Assembly: GCA_017416155.1 (NCBI GenBank) | Contig: JAFQDE010000004.1 | Location: 161,574 to 225,573, forward strand | Direction of reading: 5' to 3' | Source of the DNA: Tyzzerella sp. | GTDB lineage: Bacteria; Bacillota; Clostridia; Lachnospirales; Lachnospiraceae | Length of the DNA stretch: 64,000 bases | Part shown: one piece after another, positions 27,968 to 36,114 of the stretch | Position numbering within the stretch: position 1 is the stretch's first letter | Layout: each line of letters starts with the position of its first letter | Notes under the pieces: generated by a model | Told to the model about the DNA's origin: nothing | Databases searched by the model: none | The model's input: only the letters and a program-made list of their open reading frames with translations | Position numbers and translations under genes: made by a program

Positions 27968-29341
27968 TTATCTTGGAATCTTTGGAAGTGTTTCAAAACT
28001 TGCTTTAAGTTCTTCGTCAGTTGGAACATAATCTGTCATCTGGCCATTGTGGAACTTCTCATAAGCATACATATCGAAATATCCCGTCCCAGTAAGACCA
28101 AAGAGAATTGTCTTTTCTTCGCCTGTTTCTTTACATTTCAAAGCTTCATCAATCGCAACTTTAATTGCATGAGAACTTTCCGGTGCAGGAAGAGTTCCTT
28201 CCACGCGCGCAAAGAGTTCCGCTGCGGCAAATACAGAAGTCTGCTCAACAGAGCGGGCTTCCATAAGACCATCATGGTAAAGTTGTGAAAGAATCGAACT
28301 CATACCGTGATATCTGAGACCGCCTGAGTGGTTTGCAGATGGAATAAAGTTGCTTCCAAGTGTGTACATCTTCTGAAGAGGACATACAGCTCCGGTGTCA
28401 CAGTAGTCATATGCGTATACACCCCGTGTCAACGACGGGCAGGAAGCAGGTTCCACTGCGATAAACTGATAGTCTGCCTCGCCGCGTAGTTTCTCACCCA
28501 TAAATGGAGCAATTAAGCCTCCGAGGTTCGAACCGCCACCGGCACATCCAATGATGATATCAGGCTTGATGCCGTATTTGTCCATTGCTTTCTTGGCTTC
28601 CAAACCGATAATCGTTTGATGGAGCAGTACTTGATTGAGTACGCTTCCGAGCACATAACGATATCCGTCTAACTTGCCCGCAGTCTCAACTGCTTCTGAG
28701 ATTGCACATCCGAGGCTTCCTGATGTACCTGGGTGCTTTTCTAAAATCTTTCTTCCTACCTCTGTCTCCATAGAAGGAGATGGAGTAATACTTGCGCCAT
28801 ATGTACGCATCACTTCACGTCTGAATGGCTTTTGTTCATAAGAACATTTTACCATGTATACTTTACAATCCAAATCAAGGTAAGAACATGCCATGGATAG
28901 AGCAGTTCCCCATTGTCCGGCACCTGTCTCGGTTGTAACTCCTTTTAAACCTTGGTCTTTCGCGTAATAAGCTTGCGCAATTGCAGAATTCAACTTGTGA
29001 CTGCCGCTGGTATTATTTCCCTCAAATTTGTAATAAATCTTAGCTGGCGTCTGCAGTTTCTCTTCCAGACAATATGCTCTTGTCAGTGGAGCAGGGCGGT
29101 ACATCTTGTAGAAGTTCAGAATCTTCTCCGGAATATCGATGTATGGTGTTGTCTCGTCAAGTTCTTGCTTTGCAAGTTCCTCGCAGAACACCTCGCTCAG
29201 TTCCTCTATTGTGATTGGCTGGAGTGTTGCAGGGTTTAAAAGAGGAGCCGGTTTGTTTTTCATGTCAGCGCGCAGGTTATACCACTGCTTAGGCATCTCG
29301 TTTTCGTCTAAATAGATTTTGTATGGTATTTCTTTGCTCAT
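27968..29341 (-). CDS. trpB: TrpB2-type tryptophan synthase beta-like protein (stand-alone)
   Basis: This PLP enzyme condenses indole with serine to give tryptophan. The 457-residue product is longer than classical TrpB and matches the TrpB2 (TrpB-like) class: KFEGNNTSGSHKLNSA with the Schiff-base lysine, TTETGAGQWGTALS, the serine/glycine loop GCAGGGSNLGG for the cofactor phosphate, and PAPESSHAI. I chose the ATG at 29341 (MSKEIPYK), with AAAGGAGG correctly placed; the longer frame to 29380 runs toward the promoter. No trpA or other trp gene is near, so indole salvage, not the TrpA-coupled pathway, is the likely role. It is monocistronic with its own promoter and terminator. Confidence 0.92.
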   Translation of the reverse strand: MSKEIPYKIYLDENEMPKQWYNLRADMKNKPAPLLNPATLQPITIEELSEVFCEELAKQELDETTPYIDIPEKILNFYKMYRPAPLTRAYCLEEKLQTPAKIYYKFEGNNTSGSHKLNSAIAQAYYAKDQGLKGVTTETGAGQWGTALSMACSYLDLDCKVYMVKCSYEQKPFRREVMRTYGASITPSPSMETEVGRKILEKHPGTSGSLGCAISEAVETAGKLDGYRYVLGSVLNQVLLHQTIIGLEAKKAMDKYGIKPDIIIGCAGGGSNLGGLIAPFMGEKLRGEADYQFIAVEPASCPSLTRGVYAYDYCDTGAVCPLQKMYTLGSNFIPSANHSGGLRYHGMSSILSQLYHDGLMEARSVEQTSVFAAAELFARVEGTLPAPESSHAIKVAIDEALKCKETGEEKTILFGLTGTGYFDMYAYEKFHNGQMTDYVPTDEELKASFETLPKIPR

Positions 29342-29378
29342 ATAGCTACCTCCTTTATACATTATGAAATATAAAACC

Positions 29379-29407
29379 ACAGTAGCACTTTAGTGTGATG
29401 ATGTCAA
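29379..29407 (-). promoter_or_regulatory. Probable promoter of trpB (minus strand)
   Basis: On the minus strand TTGACA (29407-29402) is followed after 17 bases by TACTGT (29384-29379), preceded by TGC, an extended -10. The -35 is perfect and the -10 is weak, as in regulated promoters. Confidence 0.55.
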
Positions 29408-29425
29408 GAAAAATAGTAAGTTTTG

Positions 29426-29454
29426 TGGACAAGCAAAAGTGCTCATGTTATAAT
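29426..29454 (+). promoter_or_regulatory. Promoter of the polysaccharide dehydratase gene
   Basis: TGGACA (29426-29431) and TATAAT (29449-29454) have a 17-base spacer, and TGT before the -10 gives an extended element. It is divergent from the trpB promoter. Confidence 0.65.
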
Positions 29455-29513
29455 GAATTATCTAGGGCGTATTTTGGACAGCCTGTTCAATGAAAAAAGA
29501 GGTCGGATTATAT

Positions 29514-31547
29514 ATGAAAGATAATGTAGTTAAAAAATATAAATCACCTAGGATAGAACATTGGCAATGGATGAATTTAGGAGTATTCTTATATGACATT
29601 TTTGTGGTAAATGGCGCATTTTTTCTTGCATTGCTACTTCGGTTTGATTTTCAATATCAAGAAATACCAAGCTACTATTTGGATTCATATCTGCAATTTA
29701 TACCAATCTATACAGTTGTATGTGTGGCAGTCTTTTGGTGTATGCGACTGTATCGGAGTATTTGGCGTTTTGCAAGTTATACAGAACTGATTCGCGTGAC
29801 GTTGGCGACATTTATTACGGGATTCATCCATATAGTCGGCATCACAGTCATTATTCGAAGAATGCCACTTTCTTATTATGTATTTGGTATCGTATTACAG
29901 TTTTTTGCAACCATAGGAGTTCGTTTTTCGTATCGTTTAGTTTTGATATTGCGCAACCTCCAAGAAAAGAAATTGACAGAAGCAAGCGCTACCAATTACA
30001 TGATTATCGGTGCTGGTGAAGCGGGGCTGATGATTGCCAGAGAAATTAAGCATAGCACTGAGTTGAACGCAAAGGTATGTTGTTTTATCGATGATAATCC
30101 GAACAAATGGAATCGTTACATAGAGGGGATTCCGATTGTCGGAGGTCGCGATGATATCATGACATATACGAAGAAAATGCATATTGATAGTATTCTCTAT
30201 GCGATTCCAAGTGCAAGCGCAGAGAATAGACGTGATATCTTAAATATATGTAAAGAGACAGGCTGTGAACTTAAAACATTACCGGGCATCTATCAGATGG
30301 TAAGCGGAGAAGTATCAGTCAACAAAATGCAGAATGTATCGATTGAGGATTTGCTTGGACGTCCGCCGATAAAAGCAGATATGGAGCAGGTAGGTCAATT
30401 CATAAACCATAAGACAGTCCTTATTACAGGTGCAGGCGGAAGTATCGGAAGCGTTATAGCAGAACAAGTGGCATCCTATGACCCGAAACAACTCGTTCTT
30501 TTTGATATGTATGAGAATAACATCTACGAAGTAGAACATGAGTTAAAGGCAATGTATCCGGAATTAAAGCTGACAGTCTTAATTGGATCTGTCCGTGACA
30601 GCCGAAGAATTAACCAAGTGTTTGAAATCTACAGACCGGATGTCGTATATCATGCTGCGGCACATAAACATGTTCCGCTTATGGAATCAAGTCCGAATGA
30701 AGCGATTAAGAACAATGCTATCGGAACTTATAAGACTGCCTATGCGGCAATGATGAATGGTTGCCAGAGATTTGTGCTGATATCCACGGATAAGGCGGTT
30801 AATCCAACCAACATCATGGGAGCAAGCAAACGAATCTGTGAAATGATTATTCAGACCTTCGACCACATGATAAAGACAGGAAGGGCGAACGAACTTCCGG
30901 AGATATTTGCTCATGCAGAGGGAAATGAAGATTTCTGTGCGGTGAAGAAAGAATTTTCAGCCAAGACAGAATTTGTGGCAGTTCGATTTGGAAATGTATT
31001 GGGCAGCAATGGCTCAGTCATTCCGGTGTTCAAGAAACAGATTGAAAAGGGCGGACCGGTAACGGTAACACACCCAGACATTATTCGATACTTCATGACG
31101 ATACCGGAGGCGGTCAGTCTGGTGCTCTTGGCGGGAACATACGCTGAAGGCGGAGAAATCTTCGTGCTTGACATGGGTTCCCCAATGAAGATTGATACAC
31201 TTGCTAGAAACTTAATTAAATTATCAGGATTCAAGCCGGATGTCGATATTAAAGTAGAGTATACCGGACTAAGACCCGGCGAGAAGTTATACGAAGAAAA
31301 ACTAATGGCAGAAGAGGGACTGAAAAACACCCCGAATCATTTGATACATATCGGTTGTCCAATTCCATTTGATATGGATACTTTCTTAGTACAATTACAG
31401 GAATTAATGCAAGTGTGCTATGAAAACAGCGATATCATTCGTGAGAAAGTTGCAGCTATCGTATCCACCTATCGCCCGGCCGGTGAAAATGGTTGTGAAG
31501 AAAAAGGCAATGCTTACGAAGAACAGTGTAAGCAGATGGGAATGTAG
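29514..31547 (+). CDS. Membrane nucleoside-diphosphate-sugar 4,6-dehydratase (PglF/CapD/EpsC type)
   Basis: This inner-membrane enzyme makes a UDP-4-keto-6-deoxy sugar for glycan synthesis. Residues from about 25 to 140 form four membrane helices. A first Rossmann-like domain follows with YMIIGAGEAGLMIARE, then the catalytic SDR domain with VLITGAGGSIGSVIAEQ (NAD site), YHAAAHKHVPLME and STDKAVNPTNIMGASKR. The last supplies the Lys of the modified MxxxK active site found in PglF-type enzymes. ATG 29514 has GAGGT 10 bases upstream; ATG 29490 is in frame but lacks a ribosome site. It has its own promoter and terminator and stands before the glycan cluster as a separate unit, a common arrangement. 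Confidence 0.92.
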   Translation: MKDNVVKKYKSPRIEHWQWMNLGVFLYDIFVVNGAFFLALLLRFDFQYQEIPSYYLDSYLQFIPIYTVVCVAVFWCMRLYRSIWRFASYTELIRVTLATFITGFIHIVGITVIIRRMPLSYYVFGIVLQFFATIGVRFSYRLVLILRNLQEKKLTEASATNYMIIGAGEAGLMIAREIKHSTELNAKVCCFIDDNPNKWNRYIEGIPIVGGRDDIMTYTKKMHIDSILYAIPSASAENRRDILNICKETGCELKTLPGIYQMVSGEVSVNKMQNVSIEDLLGRPPIKADMEQVGQFINHKTVLITGAGGSIGSVIAEQVASYDPKQLVLFDMYENNIYEVEHELKAMYPELKLTVLIGSVRDSRRINQVFEIYRPDVVYHAAAHKHVPLMESSPNEAIKNNAIGTYKTAYAAMMNGCQRFVLISTDKAVNPTNIMGASKRICEMIIQTFDHMIKTGRANELPEIFAHAEGNEDFCAVKKEFSAKTEFVAVRFGNVLGSNGSVIPVFKKQIEKGGPVTVTHPDIIRYFMTIPEAVSLVLLAGTYAEGGEIFVLDMGSPMKIDTLARNLIKLSGFKPDVDIKVEYTGLRPGEKLYEEKLMAEEGLKNTPNHLIHIGCPIPFDMDTFLVQLQELMQVCYENSDIIREKVAAIVSTYRPAGENGCEEKGNAYEEQCKQMGM

Positions 31548-31552
31548 ATAAG

Positions 31553-31595
31553 AATGCAGGATTTCATTGTAATGCAATGAGTCTTGCATTTTTTG
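31553..31595 (+). terminator. Terminator of the dehydratase gene (copy 1 of a repeated terminator)
   Basis: AATGCAGGATTTCATT (31553-31568) pairs imperfectly with AATGAGTCTTGCATT (31576-31590), followed by T residues. The sequence is closely related to the terminator at 32401-32443. Confidence 0.8.
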
Positions 31596-31951
31596 TGCTC
31601 GAAATCCATCGCGTCATTCAAAAGACGCATCAGAATATCAAGACAATATCGTCAAGGATTTTCAAAGTTGGTGAATGAATGGAAGAATGGAAGGTTATGC
31701 ATATGACTGTAAAATGGCATATAAATTTTTAGATGTATATAAAAATACAACTTGATTAAACTTATCTAATATGCTACAATAAACAAAAGCATTATATTTC
31801 TTAAATCGTATGGTGAACGCCATGTCAAAAGAATCTTTTTCAATTCTAACGAGAAATCTCGATGCTTTCTAATTTATTTCAATTAACAAAGCAGAGAGGT
31901 TTTGGGAACGAGAAGGGAACCTCCTGCATAATTACAAAGGAGGTATACTAT
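31596..31951 (+). other. Non-coding stretch before the Rpn remnant: promoter and leader hairpin
   Basis: No credible gene is seen in these 356 bases. They contain a very good promoter, TTGATT (31752-31757) and TACAAT (31775-31780) with a 17-base spacer and an extended TGC. A leader of about 165 bases follows. Near 31891-31927 a hairpin can form (GCAGAGAGGTT with AACCTCCTGC), just before AAAGGAGG (31936-31943). The rest shows no structure I can support. Confidence 0.45.
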
Positions 31952-32380
31952 GTGTATGACAAACAGACAGAGGATAAGTCTGTCAAAAGGGACTATAAGT
32001 CTCGCATGTTCACTATGGAGTATGCAAAGGAAATGTCTATTGAGGAAGCAGTAGACAGAGTGATTGATGAATGTATAAAAGATAATATCTTGCGAGAGTT
32101 TCTGGAAAGGAATCGAACGGAGGCGAGAGCGATGAGTATATATGAATATGACCAAGAAGAACATATTAGACTGGAGCGCGAGGATGCGTTTGCGGATGGC
32201 CATAAATTGGGAAGAGAAGAAGGAAGAGCAGAAGGAGATAGGAATCGTCTTGTTAGCCAAATTCAGAAAAAATTAGCGAATGGCCAGTCTGTTGAAGCGA
32301 TTGCCGATGATTTGGTTGAGGATTTTGCAGTTGTCAGGCGGATTGTCAAGGAACTGGAACAATCCGAGCAAGATAGGTAG
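31952..32380 (+). pseudogene. Remnant of an Rpn/PD-(D/E)XK nuclease family gene (nuclease core missing)
   Basis: The last 110 residues match what I know as the C-terminal end of Rpn-type recombination-promoting nucleases/transposase-like proteins: EAVDRVIDECIKDNILREFL, then an EYDQEEHIR segment and a Gly/Glu-rich repeat HKLGREEGRAEG. The catalytic PD-(D/E)XK domain, usually 150-200 residues upstream, is absent. The frame begins with GTG 31952 behind AAAGGAGG and a short lead VYDKQTEDKSVKRDYKSRMF, which resembles the N-terminus of such proteins, so an internal in-frame deletion is possible. ATG 31862 is in frame but without a ribosome site. It has a good promoter and a terminator, so it may still be expressed. 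The 142-residue product cannot be a nuclease. Confidence 0.6.
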
Positions 32381-32400
32381 AATATATGTATGACACACAT

Positions 32401-32443
32401 AAAATGCAGGACTTCAGTGTAATTTTAAAGTCTTGCATTTTTT
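32401..32443 (+). terminator. Terminator of the Rpn remnant (copy 2 of a repeated terminator)
   Basis: AAAATGCAGGACTT (32401-32414) pairs with AAGTCTTGCATTTT (32428-32441) with one G-T pair, then a T run. It is similar over about 45 bases to 31553-31597. Confidence 0.88.
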
Positions 32444-32474
32444 GTGTATAAATGGTGGAAAGAAACTATTCTTC

Positions 32475-32503
32475 TTGTAAAAAAGCACGTGGAGTAGTAT
32501 AAT
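32475..32503 (+). promoter_or_regulatory. Promoter of the exopolysaccharide operon
   Basis: TTGTAA (32475-32480) and TATAAT (32498-32503) have a 17-base spacer. The leader is about 95 bases and holds a small CCCTC/GAGGG hairpin. Confidence 0.65.
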
Positions 32504-32602
32504 AAGTTGGTTAGGAAAAGAAGAAAAATTATTAATTATCTCCCCTCCTTATAAAATAGAGGGATAGAGAACATCGCTGAAAAGATGGAATGCGAGGGAA
32601 AA

Positions 32603-33436
32603 ATGGCATTAACTTTAATGTATATTACAAACAATCCTGATATAGCTAAAGTAGCTGAAGAACATGGCGTCGAACGTATATGGGTTGACCTAGAAATATT
32701 AGGAAAAGAAGAAAGACAAAAAAATATGGATTGTGTGAAGTCCCACCATACACTCAATGATGTGAAAATTATTTCAAAAATCCTGAAAAAATCAGAGTTG
32801 ATGGTTCGGATTAATCCGTGGAATAAAGATTCTGTGAATGAAATTGAGAATGTTATTTCTGCAGGAGCAAAGCGTATTATGCTACCAATGTGGAAGACAT
32901 TTGAAGAAGTGGACACATTCCTTAGTACAGTAAAAAATAGAGTGCCAACAACCCTATTGCTGGAAACAAAAGAAGCAGTAGAATGCCTTGATGATGTTAT
33001 AAAACATCCATTGCTTGATGAGATACATATAGGATTAAATGACTTGCATCTTAGTTATAATTTGTCATTTATGTTCGAACTGTTGACAAATGGAACGGTA
33101 GAAACAATATGTAGAAAACTTCATAAAGCAGGCATTCCATATGGATTTGGAGGAATTGCGCAGATTGGCACAGGACAGCTTCCGGCAGAAATGATTATGA
33201 CAGAACATTATAGATTAAAGTCAACAAGAGTAATTTTATCACGCGGTTTTTGTAAAAGAGAGGATACAGATTCTATTCAGAACTTTGAAAAGAATTTTGC
33301 AAATAACATGCTCCAGTTCCGTGAATATGAAAGCAAAATTGATAATTTATCAACTGCGGATTATGTAAATAATATTAATGAAATGAAAAGTATAGTAGAT
33401 GAGATAGTAGAGAAGCAAGGAGTTTGTCATGTATAA
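32603..33436 (+). CDS. HpcH/HpaI aldolase-citrate lyase family protein
   Basis: This TIM-barrel class II aldolase-like protein of 277 residues has RIWVDLEILGKEERQ, the arginine-bearing LMVRINPWN, AKRIMLPMWKT, TLLLETKEAV and LDEIHIGLNDLHL, the order of metal and substrate loops in the HpcH/HpaI/CitE fold. Members cleave or form C-C bonds between a keto acid and an aldehyde. ATG 32603 (MALTLMYITN, GAGGG upstream) is preferred to the ATG at about 32585. It is the first gene of the glycan operon and overlaps the sugar transferase by 8 bases, so it is integral to it. I infer that it prepares or recycles a precursor for an unusual substituent. The substrate is not known. Confidence 0.78.
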   Translation: MALTLMYITNNPDIAKVAEEHGVERIWVDLEILGKEERQKNMDCVKSHHTLNDVKIISKILKKSELMVRINPWNKDSVNEIENVISAGAKRIMLPMWKTFEEVDTFLSTVKNRVPTTLLLETKEAVECLDDVIKHPLLDEIHIGLNDLHLSYNLSFMFELLTNGTVETICRKLHKAGIPYGFGGIAQIGTGQLPAEMIMTEHYRLKSTRVILSRGFCKREDTDSIQNFEKNFANNMLQFREYESKIDNLSTADYVNNINEMKSIVDEIVEKQGVCHV

Positions 33437-34028
33437 GAAATATATAAAGAGATTTTTGGATTTGTTTTTGTCTGTAGCAGGAATAATAATTGTTTCCCCA
33501 GTCTTATTAATAACTGCAATGACAATCAAAATTGATTCAAAAGGTCCTATCATATTTAAGCAGAAAAGATTAGGGCAATATGGAAAAGAGTTTTATATTT
33601 ATAAATTTAGAACGATGTGTGTCGGAGCTGAGAATATGGGAAGCAAACAGTATTCATATAAAGCAGATCCGCGGATAACAAGAGTTGGCAGAGTTTTACG
33701 TGCAACAAGCATTGATGAATTGCCACAATTAGTAAATATTTTGAAATCAGATATGTCATTAATTGGATTTAGACCTCCTCTTACATACCATCCATACAAA
33801 TTTGATGAATATACAGAAGAGCAAAAAGAGATGTTTAAATTAAAGCCAGGAATAACAGGTTGGGCACAAATCCACGGAAGAAAAGGATTAAATTGGAGTG
33901 ATAGAATTTCGATGAACGTTTGGTATGCAAAAAATGTTTCATTTAAAGTTGATATTATCATTTTCTTTACGACTGTATGGAAAGTGTTATTAAACAAGGA
34001 TAATGTAAATGTAGAGAAGACAGTATAA
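33429..34028 (+). CDS. Initiating undecaprenyl-phosphate sugar-1-phosphate transferase (PglC/WcaJ-C type)
   Basis: This monotopic phosphoglycosyl transferase puts the first sugar phosphate on the lipid carrier at the inner face of the membrane. The short form (199 residues) has one N-terminal re-entrant/membrane segment (KRFLDLFLSVAGIIIVSP), KGPIIFKQKRLG, YKFRTM, the conserved DELPQLVNILKSDMSLIGFRP region split here as SIDELPQL and SLIGFRPPL, and LKPGITGWAQIHGR. Its usual substrates are UDP-sugars made by PglF-type enzymes, which fits the dehydratase upstream. Confidence 0.93.
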   Translation: MYKKYIKRFLDLFLSVAGIIIVSPVLLITAMTIKIDSKGPIIFKQKRLGQYGKEFYIYKFRTMCVGAENMGSKQYSYKADPRITRVGRVLRATSIDELPQLVNILKSDMSLIGFRPPLTYHPYKFDEYTEEQKEMFKLKPGITGWAQIHGRKGLNWSDRISMNVWYAKNVSFKVDIIIFFTTVWKVLLNKDNVNVEKTV

Positions 34029-34078
34029 GATGGCGTTAAGAGCAGTTAAAAAGAAATTATTATGAAGTGAGAGTGTCA

Positions 34079-35119
34079 ATGAAAAGATTTCAAATAGATG
34101 TATTAAAGGATGCATTGATAAAGTTACTTGATATATTTAATGTTCCATGTGAGCAGGCAAGCACTTTAATTAATTGTATGATTGAAGCAGATATGCGTGG
34201 AATTCATACGCATGGGTTGTCAGTGTTGCCGGCATACATACATAAAATAGCGTCTAATGGGTTCAATATAGACTCGGATATTGCAATAATTAAAACAACT
34301 GCAAGTTTTACAACCGTAGATGCTAACAATTTAATCGGAGCGGTGTCGGCAAAAACATGTATGGAGATTGCTATAGATAACTGTATGGAAAGTGGTATGC
34401 ATATTGTTTTTTGTAAAAATGCAAATACCTTTGGACCTGCATTTTATTATTCACAAATGGCAACAAATAGAAAGTTGATTGGAATTTGTATGAGCAATAG
34501 CCCATCTGCAATGCCAACCTGGGGGGGGAAGAAAAAACTACTCGGAACAAACCCATTCTCAATAGCAGTTCCTTCGCAAAAATCTGGAACAATTATTATT
34601 GATATGGCGACAAGTATTGTTGCTAAATCAAAAATAAACGAAATACGAAAAAATGGTGGCAAACTACCTGAAGGCTGGGCGGTTGATGAAAATGGACTAC
34701 CAACAACGGAACCACTCGCTGCAATAAAAGGCATGATAATGCCTATGGCAGCACATAAAGGTTCGGCTATAGCTATAGCTATAGATATTTTATCGGGTGT
34801 GTTATCAGGAGCTGCTTATCAAAACAATGTTAATCGGTTTTATTCAGAGGATAACAAATGTATGAATGTGGGGCAATGTTTTATTGCCATAAATCCAACC
34901 GTAATATTAGATGATTCGTTCTATCAGGAAATGGATCAATATATTTTAAATATCCATAATTCGGGGGACAAGGTTTTATACCCGGGAGAACGAGGAAATA
35001 TGGAATATGCCCACTCTATTAAACATGGAGTCCATTTACATCAAGAAACAGTCGATGCGTTGGAAGAACTGTTTCAGCAAAATGGTATTAAGGGGGCATT
35101 TGTAGAACATGAAAGATAA
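34079..35119 (+). CDS. Ldh2 (malate/L-lactate dehydrogenase) family oxidoreductase
   Basis: This NAD(P)-dependent 2-hydroxyacid/2-ketoacid oxidoreductase is of the Ldh2/MDH2 fold, unrelated to classical lactate dehydrogenase. The 346-residue protein has EADMRGIHTHGLSVLP (catalytic His), KNANTFGPAFYYSQMA, GTNPFSIAVP, IDMATSIVAKSK and LPEGWAVDENG, all family landmarks. I chose ATG 34079; GTG 34067 is in frame. Its presence between glycan genes is unusual. With the aldolase two genes upstream it could make a hydroxy-acid building block. It overlaps the acyltransferase gene by 11 bases. Function inside the pathway is inference. Confidence 0.86.
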   Translation: MKRFQIDVLKDALIKLLDIFNVPCEQASTLINCMIEADMRGIHTHGLSVLPAYIHKIASNGFNIDSDIAIIKTTASFTTVDANNLIGAVSAKTCMEIAIDNCMESGMHIVFCKNANTFGPAFYYSQMATNRKLIGICMSNSPSAMPTWGGKKKLLGTNPFSIAVPSQKSGTIIIDMATSIVAKSKINEIRKNGGKLPEGWAVDENGLPTTEPLAAIKGMIMPMAAHKGSAIAIAIDILSGVLSGAAYQNNVNRFYSEDNKCMNVGQCFIAINPTVILDDSFYQEMDQYILNIHNSGDKVLYPGERGNMEYAHSIKHGVHLHQETVDALEELFQQNGIKGAFVEHER

Positions 35120-36113
35120 AAACATAAGTTATATTAGCATTTTACAAATAATTGGTCCAATATTTGTTATTTTGGGACATTCTCTGAATGGTCTTGAGTG
35201 TACAGGTTTGTGGTATCAGATTTCAAAAGAATGGATATACATTTTCCATATGCCGCTGTTTTTTATGATAAGCGGCTACCTTTTGGCGTATAAGGGATAT
35301 TTGGGGAAACGCTCGTACAGAGTATTTGTGTGTGAAAAAGCAAAACGATTACTACTTCCTTATGTAGTGTGGAATTTGGCTTTTTGGATCCCGAAATTTT
35401 TTGCCCAGCAATACATATCAGATAATGCTACTTTAAATATGAGAGATATGATAAAAGTTTTCGTATTTCCAAGACAGAATGTGTGGGGACACACATGGTT
35501 TCTGCTAGGATTATTCGTGGTGTATTTAGCAACGCCATTATTCAAATACGTTATAGGAGCAAACAAACATTCATCATATATAATTGTTTTAATTGGAGCC
35601 GTTTTTCTTTATATTTCTCCTATAACAACTGAATTTATGGCATTTTCGGATATTCATAAAGATTTATTATTTTTTATTATAGGATGTATATTAGGGCAAA
35701 TCGAAAAAGATACGTTCTTTGACATGATGAAACGATTTCGAATGGGTTTTATTATTGGTGCGATTGCGTTTTCAGTTGTAGCGGTATATTGGTATGAGGA
35801 GACAAAAATATTACATTTTATTCCTTGTACATTTATTTTACTGTCATTTTTATCATTGTCTGTTTCTGCAAAAGAAATATCATGTATTTGGCAGAACATT
35901 GCAACTTATTCATTTGGAATATACATTATGCATTGGCCGATTATGATTATTGTGCGAATTATTTCACATCAGATTTTAGAAGTTAATGTTACTGTTACAG
36001 CGCTCTTTATGAGTATATTTGGTTATGCTGTTCCTGTCATTGTAATTACAATAATTCGAGCATTACCATTAAAAAGAATTAGAAAGCCACTAAAATATTT
36101 GTTAGGAGTATAA
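35109..36113 (+). CDS. Acyltransferase 3 family membrane protein
   Basis: This 334-residue polytopic protein has about ten helices with the acyltransferase-3 (OafA/WecH-type) start: SYISILQIIGPIFVILGHS, including the conserved His in GHS, then FHMPLFFMISGYLL. It probably transfers an acetyl or other acyl group to the sugar unit at the membrane. The start overlaps the end of the Ldh2-family gene, supporting coupled expression. Confidence 0.88.
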   Translation: MKDKNISYISILQIIGPIFVILGHSLNGLECTGLWYQISKEWIYIFHMPLFFMISGYLLAYKGYLGKRSYRVFVCEKAKRLLLPYVVWNLAFWIPKFFAQQYISDNATLNMRDMIKVFVFPRQNVWGHTWFLLGLFVVYLATPLFKYVIGANKHSSYIIVLIGAVFLYISPITTEFMAFSDIHKDLLFFIIGCILGQIEKDTFFDMMKRFRMGFIIGAIAFSVVAVYWYEETKILHFIPCTFILLSFLSLSVSAKEISCIWQNIATYSFGIYIMHWPIMIIVRIISHQILEVNVTVTALFMSIFGYAVPVIVITIIRALPLKRIRKPLKYLLGV

Positions 36114-36114
36114 A

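Noticed and set aside
27968-29341. Classical TrpB (TrpB1) working with TrpA
   Set aside because: The length and sequence blocks fit TrpB2, and no trpA or trp operon gene is nearby.
31862-31951. ATG 31862 as start of the Rpn remnant
   Set aside because: There is no ribosome site there, while GTG 31952 has AAAGGAGG at ideal spacing.
31553-32445. Insertion sequence or MITE bounded by the two similar 45-base copies
   Set aside because: The copies are direct, each is a sound terminator with a T run, and I see no terminal inverted repeats or target duplication; a repeated terminator explains them.
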